Source: Cercis canadensis (lineage: Eukaryota; Streptophyta; Magnoliopsida; Fabales; Fabaceae). From it: a stretch of 64,000 nt of DNA. Positions 1 to 8,636 of this stretch are shown in pieces; position 1 is the first letter of the stretch; each line of letters starts with the position of its first letter. The notes beneath the pieces were generated by a model that was not told where the DNA came from, did not search any database, and saw nothing but the letters and a program-made list of their open reading frames with translations. The stretch covers positions 1 through 64,000 of the forward strand of contig QAOA01004328.1 of NCBI GenBank assembly GCA_003255065.1, written 5' to 3'. The position numbers and the translations under genes are program-made.

Positions 1-873
1 GAAAAAAAAAAAAAAAAGGAGTTGATATTGAGAATATCAAATAACACCACAACCAATAAAAATAGATACACTGAATTTGATCTCAATATTGAAAAATTTT
101 CGAACCTTAAAGACTACGGGTCAAGTCAATATGTTGTCATGCCAAGGACGATGTGTTATGTAACCCACCAAAAAAGAGACAAGGAGGACCAAGTCTATGT
201 GGCCCCGAAGCAACCTTATAGCATGACTAATAAGTAGATGGCCCATTTATTGTCAAACGAAAAAAGTGGTCTTTATGTGTATTTATCATCCAGTATGTGG
301 GTCATGTCCATTTATTATGCAACGAATCAAGAAAAAATGGTTAAGAAAGTCTATGTGACCTAGATAGTACAACTTGAATGTAGGACAATACAGTTATTAC
401 AACGCATCCTGAATTCAACGTTCGTGTGTGTATATATGGTCCATTTAATGTCAAACAAAATAATAGTCTCTGCACACATTTCAACTCTTTAATAATATGA
501 ATTTTTTTTTAATAGAGATTTGTGATACTTTTTTGACATAACAATATAATAATTATTTATATAAAAATATTTAATCTTAATTATTTATTTTTAATAATCA
601 AAATTAATTATTTTTTATATCAATAATTATTATATTATCATGTCAATGAAATATCACATCAATAATTACTTAATTAATATAGTAGAATTTCTTTAATAAT
701 ATTCTTGTTTTCTCCTAAAAAAACACAAAATAATAGTCTCCATGTATATTTCTAGACGTCGTTGTGTTTTTTTTTTTGGTCTTTGGTTGTTGCCTTGTGA
801 GAGTTTATTTTTTCTTTTCATGTTTTTTTTCTTCTTAACATACGAGAGTCCATTTGGAAGCCTTAGTCTAATT
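1..873 (-). repeat. 5' flank of an NLR unit that lies off the left edge
   Basis: This non-coding stretch matches, with small indels, the upstream flanks of the three NLR genes inside the window (about 11950-13020, 22925-24110 and 31680-33150). Shared landmarks include the GGAGTTGATAT start near position 17, the AATAGATACACTGAATTTGA block and the final ACGAGAGTCCATTTGGAAGCC block near 843-863. Because the NLR genes read leftward, this implies a further NLR start codon just left of position 1. Short open frames here show no conservation. The host sequence stops at about 873, where copia sequence begins. Confidence 0.75.
521..658. mobile_element. Small foldback MITE, copy 1
   Basis: About 138 bp that is almost a complete palindrome. 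The left end TGTGATACTTTTTTGACATA and the inverted right end ATGTGATATTTCATTGACAT run inward through ATAATTATTgATATAAAA. Similar copies are at 5674-5819, 12783-12921, 14218-14345, 23743-23882 and 26343-26485. No coding capacity. The superfamily is not clear because the target duplication is hidden in AT-rich sequence. Confidence 0.6.
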
Positions 874-875
874 TG

Positions 876-1865
876 GACCTATGAGCAAGCAAGGTGGAAG
901 CAAAAGCAAGGCAACCAAAAACTCGAAAACTGGAGTAATCAAGAGTTGTTTGATATAAAACTTCAAAAGGGGTACGATGGTGAAGCAAAGGGGTAGGGGT
1001 TTTGTTGATTAAGAAGGTGGCAGTTAACACACAATCACTCCAAAACTATATAGGAACTCTGGATTGGAAGAAAATAGCCCTAGCAACATTGAGAAGGTGT
1101 TGGTGTTTTCGTTCCACAACTGAGTTTTGTTCAAGTCTCTCAACACAGGAGAACTGATGCAAGATACCTTGTTCACCAAAAAATTCTTTGAATAAAAGCA
1201 CAACAGCATTATCAGATCTGAATTGTTTGATCTTGACATTGAACTGAGTGGAAATCATACGAAAAAAATTTGGAACCACAGAGGCCACTTCACTCTTGTG
1301 TTTGAGTAAAAAAAATCCAAGTGAATCGTGTGCAATCATCTACCAAAGTAAGAAAGAATTTGTGACCAGCATATGAAAAATCCTTATACGAACCCCAGAC
1401 ATCACAATGTATCAAATCAAAGGGAAATTGAGACATGTTATTATGAGAATCAAAAGACAAATGTCTTTGTTTAGCAAGGGGACAGACATAGCATGGTTGT
1501 GATTTATTCAAACTAGAAAGATCACAAGGTAAATGTTTCTTCAAGCTATCTAAACGCTTAAAAGAAATGTGACCAAGTCTATTGCGCCAAACTTGAAAGG
1601 AAGCATGATTAACATATGAAGTAGACACAGAACTCAAACAAGCAGTATTGAGTATGTAAAGTCCCTCATGCTTGTCACCCCTGCCAATCATCTTCTTGCT
1701 GCTGGCTTCCTGAATAATGAAGTAATTAGGAAAGAAGCTCACTGTAAGGTCACTAACAGAAGCAAGAGCACTAATGGAAAGGAGATTGAATTTGAATTGG
1801 GGAACAAACAACACATCCTTTAGTATAAGCATAGTACTCAATTTTACATCACCACAGAGATGCAC
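876..1865 (-). pseudogene. copia GAG-pre-integrase and integrase fragment
   Basis: Minus-strand frames read a GAG-pre-integrase region ending in the zinc-binding style CYVCPLAKQRHL, then the integrase core with FDLIHCDVWG (first catalytic Asp), FRSDNA (second Asp) and a Glu in LEQNSVVERKHQHL. A shifted frame continues at 1040-876 with [17 protein letters not shown], the usual region just after the core. At least two frameshifts separate these pieces. The polyprotein stops before reverse transcriptase. Function in the parent was insertion of element cDNA; this copy cannot make it. Confidence 0.85.
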
Positions 1866-1913
1866 ATGAATTTGACAGTGGTTAGGTAGGGTAACAGTGG
1901 CATTGTGTATAGG

Positions 1914-2111
1914 TCACAAAGAAGTAAAAGCATTGGCATTGGAATAGATATGTCTAGCAGCTCCAGAGTCAATTATCCAGTATTGACTTGAGGAATAGAC
2001 AGGATTTAAGGCAACAGATAAGCAAATACCTGTAGCATAGGAGGTAGAGGGGTGATCACCATCAGTAGGATTCTTTACTGAGGTTGACAGATGTGTAGAC
2101 ATCATGCTCAT
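1914..2111 (-). pseudogene. copia protease fragment
   Basis: The short frame ends with YWIIDSGAARHIYSN, which holds the D-S-G-A active-site signature of copia aspartic proteases. It sits between the zinc-knuckle gag and the GAG-pre-integrase region, as in intact copia polyproteins. The reading frame is interrupted on both sides, so only the active-site end of the domain can be followed. Confidence 0.75.
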
Positions 2112-2117
2112 GAGTTG

Positions 2118-3185
2118 TTAGTATTGAGCGAAATTCAGGTTTTGTAGAAAACCACCAACAGAAGCAGCAAGAGGGTCTGCAATAGGTGTTGAGGTTGAAA
2201 ATTGGTTCACAACAACATTTTGCTTGTGCTTGTAGCCAGGAGGATAGCCATGGAGTTTGTAACATCTATCCACTGTGTGGCCATGAAATTTGCAGTGAGT
2301 GCAATATGGCCTATCCTTCTTGGTACCTCTATTTCCTACAGAAGCAGGAGGTTGATTGCCAACCTTGGGAATGTCTACCTTAGCAACAAAAGCCATAGTG
2401 CTAGAGGAATCAAGAGTGGAAGAAACGTGAGTAGCAATCTTCCTTTGATTCTCTTCTTGAGAAACCAGAGCAAAAACTTTGTTGATGGGAAGCATAGGAT
2501 CCATGAGGAGTATTTGACCTCGGATTGGAGAGAAAGAGTCATGTAGTCCCATGAGAAAAGACATGATGTACTCCATTTGGTAATGATAATGAAGTTCTTT
2601 TACACCTCCACAAGTACATTTTCCACATGTGCAGAAAGGTCTATAGTTGCTCAATTCTTCCTAAATAGTCTTCAACTTGGTGAAATAGACACTAACAGAG
2701 CTTTGTTCTTGATTGAGATTCATCAATTCACATCTCAATTGAAAAATCCTAGGTCCATTGCGTTGTTGAAGACGATCTCGAAGATCAATCTAGATTTCAT
2801 ATGCGGTTTAAGAAAAGATTACACTGGCAGAAATGTCTTTGGATATAGAATTGAGGATCCAGGAAATCACAATGTTGTTATTTCTGTACCAGGAATTAAG
2901 CATATCAAAATCTGTACCTTCTGGTTTGGTGATTGATCCATCAATGAAACCCAGCTTATTCTTGACTGAAAGAGCAATCAACATAACTCGACTCCATGAT
3001 GCATAATTCTCTCCAGTGAGTTGTTGAGAAACAAGAGTCAAACCAGGATTATTCGAATGATGCAAGAAGAAGGGATGTGAAGGTTCATCAATGGTGGATT
3101 TGCTTGCAGCAGATCGAGAACCAAAGACATTCATAGATGGAGAAGAAGCTTCATGATATGTTCTTTTTATGTCGTTAAGTTCCAT
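2118..3185 (-). pseudogene. copia gag with zinc knuckle
   Basis: The start is the ATG at 3185. The N-terminal part (2808-3185) has the plant copia gag block with NPGLTLVSQQLTGENYASWS and LSVKNKLGFIDGSI. After a frame break the second part (2118-2654) shows a UBN2-like segment (EYIMSFLMGLHDSFSPIRGQ) and a CCHC zinc knuckle reading CTHCKFHGHTVDRCYKLHG. Gag packages element RNA. Frame breaks between the two parts show decay. Confidence 0.85.
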
Positions 3186-3239
3186 GTTTTATCAATGGAT
3201 TCTTACTTAGATTCGAGCACAATTTGCTTTAAACATGGT

Positions 3240-4644
3240 ACTTAACCTCAATATTTGTGTTATCAGGTTTTTGACACTGTTTCTGTATTTTTGGTATATT
3301 TTTAGTTCTGGATGTCTAAAAATGGTGAATTTTACCTTGTAGGAAAGCTAAGAGGATTATCTACAACTTTCATTCAGACCTCTAAGGCTAATTCAGACAT
3401 TCAGTGGGTCAAATTTAACCCAGAAATCAGAACCAGTATCCTGGAATCGAGTCTGGACCTTTATGAAGAGATTTGGGCATAACTTACTCATCTTAAGTCC
3501 AAATTAAGTGATTTCGGTGGCTAATTAATCCTAAGAGGCAAAGGAATCAAAGGAAATTGAAGTCTATACAAGGGACACAGCCTAGACACGGCCGTGTCCA
3601 TGCCCGTGTTCGAGGTCCAGAGAGCATCTAAAAACACGCCCAGCCACCATAAGTGAACACGGCCGTGTCTAGGCCGTGTTCAAGCTTCTGAAAGGTGAAA
3701 CCCTAGATTTAGAATTGTATTTATATGCATCTAAGGGGGGAAAGAAAGGAGCTCCGTCTTTTGGACATCAAGAGGCACGATTCAGAGCCAGAGGCGGCAG
3801 CCCAACCCGAAGGGGTTGAAGAAGAGCAAGATAGAAGATCAACCCATTGAAAGAATTCATGAGAATGAGTTTTTCTGATTCTATCTTGTCTTCCATTTCT
3901 CTGTTTTTCTGGTTTAAATATGTGTAGTTAAACTTTCTTAGTTAGGGATTGATGTAGTTCGGATTTTGATGAAGCTTTGCTGTTGATTAATGTTATTTTG
4001 ATTCAAATCTATTTGTTGGAGTAGATTTTACTGTTCTTAATGCTTTTGAATGCTTGGCCATCATTTGAATGATTTATTGACTCATGTTGATGCTAGGGAT
4101 AGTAAGATGTGGGTGTGCTCTTGTAATCTCTACCATAAATCAAGTTAATCTAGGAATAGATAACTTAGTTTATGTGGTCTAATTAATTTTCTAGAGCTTA
4201 ATCACTTAGACAAGTTAATTGTACCAAGGAATTGGGCAATTGATTGGGATAGGGAGGATTGTTTCACCAAGGGATTGGGATCAATCACATTAGGGAAATT
4301 GGCCAACAATAAAGGATTTGTAATTAGAATAACTTATTCTTCAGTAATTCAAAGGTTATTTTGTCTATGAAGTAACCGGAGTCAAATTCGAGTGAAATCA
4401 ACCTCTAACCTTCTTTTGTTCATTGTTAATTTCTTAGTTTAATTATTATTAAATTGTTCTTGCTTTATTTTCTAGCTTTAGTTAATCAACCATTCTCAAA
4501 CCATTGATCTTTCCAAATAGAATCTTTATTGGTGAAATTGGTAGTTGCTAGCCTTAATCCTCGTGGGAACGATACTCTACTCATCATTATATTACTTGTG
4601 TGGCCCGGTACACTTGCCGGTATAAAAATTCACATCACTTCAAC
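3240..4644 (+). mobile_element. Probable gypsy-type solo LTR nested in the copia leader
   Basis: This 1.4-kb block interrupts the copia leader and is bounded by a 6-bp direct repeat CATGGT at 3234-3239 and 4645-4650; removing it restores a continuous leader to the gag ATG. Its layout resembles plant gypsy LTRs: TGTTATCAGG near 3258, a region with ACACGGCCGTGT palindromes (3575-3690), a TATA-like TTTATATG near 3720, a purine-rich leader and a terminal GGGAACGATACTC block near 4565. No coding frame. The exact ends do not read TG and CA next to the duplication, so family and limits are inferred. Confidence 0.6.
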
Positions 4645-4738
4645 CATGGTGAAGAACGTTCCAAAGAAAATTGATCAAGATTAGAAAGTTGACCAAGAAT
4701 CGAGGAAGAATTGATGAAGAAAAGGAATAAGAGATTAA

Positions 4739-4750
4739 GCTCTGATACTA
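4739..4750 (-). other. copia primer-binding site
   Basis: On the minus strand this reads TAGTATCAGAGC, one base from the TGGTATCAGAGC complement of initiator tRNA-Met used by plant copia elements. It lies three bases inside the CA that ends the putative 5' LTR, the expected place. Confidence 0.75.
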
Positions 4751-4753
4751 TAT

Positions 4754-4990
4754 TGAGCGAACGGAAGCAGAGAGAAGAGAACAAGAAATGTGGGAGAGAG
4801 GAAAGTATTCTCATTCAATCAAATCAAGTTACTGTACAAACTAGAACTTACAGCTATATAAAGAAAGATATCAGTAAAGTAGTTGTAACTAACTGACTAA
4901 CTAAATAAGAAGGTTAACTACTAAGTAAATGTAACTATTCTAGTTAATAACAATTAATTCTGGTTAAGTATAATTAACTCTAATACTAAG
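4754..4990 (-). mobile_element. Probable copia 5' LTR
   Basis: The segment lies directly outside the primer site and ends in CA at 4754-4755 (minus sense). The outer boundary is set near 4990 because the sequence CATCCTTCTATGTTGG that follows is also present at 25679 without any copia sequence beside it. There is no second LTR to compare with, so the outer limit is approximate. Confidence 0.55.
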
Positions 4991-6413
4991 CATCCTTCTA
5001 TGTTGGATTTGCAGGTTAGCTTTAAAACCACCTTGTCACTAAACTCTCATCCCAACTAGTTGTCTTTTTCACTTGAGTCCATTTTGCTGGTTGTAGCCCA
5101 ATGCCTCTCATTCAAAGAAGCACTGAACCAGAAAACCCAACCTACCCTTTCAATCTCACATTTTATACAACACCCCGTTTCTATTAAGAAGAAAAATAAT
5201 CATCATTTTGTTCAAATATATCCAAATTATTAGATACTTCTAGTGTATGCACATCACAAGACACAAAAATGTGAACTGCAGGTGTAATTTCTATCCGGGA
5301 TTTATTTTTTGAAGTGTCTAAAAATGTACACAAAACCAATGGATGGAATAATTATTCCATTGACAAGAGGAAGTGCTTCTCTCTAGCTTCTCTGCTCATG
5401 CGCCTCCACCAGTTTAGATTTCCATTTAGTTTAACTTACTGAACTATTTGAGCTTTCTAACTTAAAAAAGATGGAGAACCAGTGATCTCATAAAAAAATA
5501 TTAAAAATTTTAATTTTTTAGTTTAAGTCCATTTCTTCCTTTGACTTTCGTACAAAATGAACTAATTCTTTTAGAGAGTATGGTGCTCCCCATGTGGTAC
5601 CATTTTTTGCCAAAATCTATATCAATAGTCTCTACCGAAAAAAAAAGGCTGGTTCTAACATATTAAAAAAATATGTAATATTTTCTTAACATGACAGCAT
5701 AATATAATAGTAGTTGATGTGAAAAGTATTTAATCTTAATTGTTAAAAAATAAATAGCCAAAATTAAATATTTTTACATTAATGGTAATTACTGCTGTTA
5801 TATTAGGAAGGTATCACATACCTCCATGGTATTTGAGAAATATATAAATAAATAAAAAAAATCTCCTTTTTTATATGAAAAAAAAATATTCAAAATGTTT
5901 CAATCTCATGTATTTAAATGGTTAAAAATATTTTAGAATTTATCAACATATTTTTTTTTTGAGTATCTCAGACAATCTTACGTGATTCATTATCCCACAA
6001 GTCAACCGTAGGTTGAGGTATACACTTTTTAATGAAAGATAACATGTCTAAACCGTTAACCCCGTCAATAAATTTAGTGGAATATGATAACATGTTTGAA
6101 AAGAAGTAATGCCATGTTCTTGCCGTGTCTTAGATGAGGTTTATGCTTTTTTTTGTGTGGTAATAACCGTCTGTTTAGGTTCAAACTTCTTAATAAGAGA
6201 TGTCATTTTCATACACCAAATCTCAGTTAAATAAATAAATTGCCTTGGAAAAATGGAAACTGTTGTTAAGGTCAGATAATAAGTTGTTTATTAGTAGCAA
6301 AGAAAAAAAGTCTTAAACAATCATTTCTTATATTTAAAATGTAGCTAACTTTTACACACACCAAAAAAATATTACAACATATCTTTTAAGTATCTCAAGG
6401 ACTAACATGCATG
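4991..6413. repeat. NLR-associated intergenic repeat module, copy 1
   Basis: This non-coding block matches 25679-27300 and, in poorer form, 44260-45240 and 49240-50330. Landmarks are the start CATCCTTCTATGTTGG, AAGCACTGAACCAGAAAACC, and CCATTTCTTCCTTTGACTTTC. It forms the distal 3' flank of the NLR units. No conserved frame was seen. A foldback MITE lies inside it at 5674-5819. Confidence 0.7.
5674..5819. mobile_element. Small foldback MITE, copy 2
   Basis: Same palindromic family as 521-658, here with left end TGTAATATTTTCTTAACATG and right end GGAAGGTATCACATA. The paralogous module carries its own copy at 26343-26485, so insertion predates duplication of the module. Confidence 0.55.
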
Positions 6414-6682
6414 ATCAGGGATGGCAATGGGGCGGGGATGGGGAGGGCCAAGCAGTCCCCATCCCCATCCCCGAAGGGCATGGGGATGCCCCATCCCCGG
6501 ACCCATCCCCGGCGGGGATTTTTCAGCATCCTCATTCCCGCCCCACTAAATCCCCATCTGCCCCATGCCCCGCCTCATTTACCCATACAACCATACTTTT
6601 TTTAAATATACACAATTTATAAGTTTAATCTATCGATCACGATTTCTAATTGAAATTCAACTTTAATCAAATAAGATAATAT
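6414..6682 (+). mobile_element. hAT-like GC-rich element end, cut by an N
   Basis: The block starts CAGGGATGGCAATGGGGCGG and continues with repeated GGGGATGGGG and its complement. This start is familiar from the terminal repeats of plant hAT-type elements. It is strikingly GC-rich in an AT-rich neighbourhood and is missing from the duplicate flank at 6990-7015, where the same host sequence CATGCATGAT runs straight on to TCATCATCCCC. The element ends at the N at 6683, so only one end is seen. Confidence 0.5.
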
Positions 6683-6683
6683 N

Positions 6684-8136
6684 TTTTTTTTTTTTTGGTA
6701 ATAACCGTAGGTTTAGGTTCAAACTTCTTAATAAGAGATGTCATTTTCATACACCAAATCTCATTTAAATAAATAAATTGCCATGGAAAAATGGAAAATG
6801 TTGTTAAGATTAGATAACAAGTTGTTTATTAGTAGCAAAGAAAAAAAGTCTTAAACAATCATTTCTTATATTTAAAATGTAGCTAACTCTTACGCACAAA
6901 AAAAAAAAATGAACCCAAGTTTAGAATCTTTCAATCCCTGTTATTTAAATATTAAAAAAAATTAACAACATATATTTTTAGTATCTCAAGGACTAACATG
7001 CATGATTCATCATCCCCTAATAATTCCAATCTCCAGCTGCCAAAATACAAGTCAATTGTACTGTTACATTTAATCTTTTGGAAATACCAAGACACGAGAG
7101 AGCATTATAGAATTTTTGGCAGGAGATCTCATCATATGATAATTGTAATTTAGGAAGCAATTAGTGGTTGGTTCCTTGGCATATATGATGGAAGCCATAC
7201 TTTTCCCATAAACATGAGAGTCTAGATTGACTTTTGATGCTCCTGGAACAGCGCATGGCTGCTACCCGACTAGATGACTAGAACCATGGTTAAGATAGAC
7301 TAGCATTTCGTTAATTTTAACCAGGCCTTGGCTTTGTCAAAACTGAGTAGTTCCTAGTTATATTATACCCACTAAAATAGATGCTTTCTCATTTTTGCTC
7401 CTAGTTAATTTGAACCAGGCCTTGGCTTCACTGTAGAGTAGAATCAAATATGACATTGCACTTTCGAATCAATTCCTACTAGTTTTAGTACCGGAAGGTT
7501 TCGAAGCTTTGCCAATGTAGTAGTAGTGTCAGATTCCAAGACTTGAACATGCATTGGGGTTATCTTCTCAAGGTTCTAATCCTAAGGGTTTGTCCTAGTG
7601 ATAAAGATCGATGCAATATATTCATCAAAGCTAGTCAAAGTTCAAATTCTTAAACAGTCAAAACTGAGTAGTTCCTAGTTATATTATACCCACTAAAACA
7701 GAAGCTTTCTCATTTTTGCTCCTAGTTAATTTGAACCAGGCCTTGGCTTCACTGTAGAGTAGAATCAAATATGACATTGCACTTTCGAATCAATTCCTAC
7801 TAGTTTTAGTACCGGAAGGTTTCGAAGCTTTGCCAATGTAGTAGTAGTGTCAGATTCCAAGACTTGAACATGCATTGGGGTTATCTTCTCAAGGTTCTAA
7901 TCCTAAGGGTTTGTCCTAGTGATAAAGATGCAATATATTCATCAAAGCTAGTCAAAGTTCAAATTCTTAAACTAGTATCCATATGAATTTTTCTCCTGAA
8001 TTCACTAGACTGATGATGCTGAGAGTATGTCTTTAAAATTACTTAGATAAAGACTTAGTCTCGGGGCACGAAATTTGACCCGGTGATACCCTTATTGTTA
8101 AAAGTTAAAACAAAACAAAAAAAAAAATTCTTCTCA
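6684..8136. repeat. Distal 3' flank of the first NLR gene
   Basis: Non-coding. The part to 7015 repeats 6160-6413 across an N, probably an unmerged contig overlap or second haplotype. The part 7020-8136 is nearly identical to 27310-28120 beside the third NLR, apart from a local tandem duplication (7336-7973). No open frame of interest and no RNA gene were seen. Confidence 0.7.
7336..7973. repeat. Tandem duplication of about 320 bp
   Basis: The unit 7336-7656 begins GTCAAAACTGAGTAGTTCC and is repeated at 7657-7973 with very few changes (a 4-bp CGAT difference near the GATAAAGATG block and isolated substitutions). The paralogous flank at 27631-27945 has a single copy, so the duplication is recent and specific to this unit. 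Confidence 0.9.
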
Positions 8137-8636
8137 AGTTTAAATGATTCTAAACTTTTATTCATTGATGTATCTTTCTATAGGACATATACATGTCTAG
8201 AGAGATTTCAAATACATCTTATTGCATACTTAGTAAGAGGAACTTTGACAGTGCTGTAACTCTAGGAAGCACATTAATCTCCAACAGATAAATGAACATT
8301 AATCTCCATATAAGCACGCCTCTAACTGAATAAAAGCATATGGAGTCTAACTGCTCCGACCTTGGAAAAGAGTATGTGCGCCATGCCAATGCAACATTTG
8401 TGGTTGCATCAATGAAAGTAGCAATTGCCTTCCTTGACTTCAACTGGAGCAAAATTACAACCTGGAAGAATTGTACCAAAGATACATAGCAGGATCAAAT
8501 TACCATTTGCATCTATATATTTGATATTTTGAATCATAAAACATCTAAATTCTTTGAAAGTTACTATTATACTGAAAGCAAATGAGAATAGATTAAGGTA
8601 GAGAAAACAACCGTGCCTTGTAATTTGCTCAAGCCG
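8137..8636 (-). other. 3' UTR of the first NLR gene with a probable intron
   Basis: After the NLR stop at 8637 the minus strand shows a likely donor ACG/GTTGTTTTCTC near 8612 and an acceptor TTCTTCCAG/G at 8461-8462. The exon from 8461 leftward is conserved in the other NLR units (about 19425 and 28437) and, more weakly, downstream of the second NLR type (52310 and 61640). Conservation between diverged families suggests a real transcribed exon. A frame of 86 codons across it (8219-8479) is not conserved in the other type and is not called as a gene. Confidence 0.55.

Larger units (their letters stand above)
872..4990 (-). mobile_element. Truncated Ty1/copia retrotransposon, minus strand
   Basis: Reading leftward from 4990 the order is a probable 5' LTR (4754-4990), a tRNA-iMet type primer site (4739-4750), leader, gag, zinc knuckle, protease, GAG-pre-integrase and integrase core. 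The copia order PR-INT before RT is therefore visible. Sequence stops in the integrase C-terminal region at about 872, and reverse transcriptase, RNase H and the 3' LTR are absent. Frames are broken by stops and shifts, so the copy is dead. A separate LTR-like insertion (3240-4644) splits the leader. Host flank on both sides continues NLR-associated repeats (compare 24100 and 25680). Confidence 0.88.

Noticed and set aside
6407-6622. Pro-rich frame over the GC-rich hAT-like end
   Set aside because: Low-complexity translation of GGGGATGGGG repeats inside a transposon end.
8219-8479. 86-codon frame on the minus strand after NLR-A, identical at 28195-28455
   Set aside because: It crosses a likely intron acceptor and lies in the 3' UTR; the equivalent in copy B is broken and the second NLR type does not conserve this frame.
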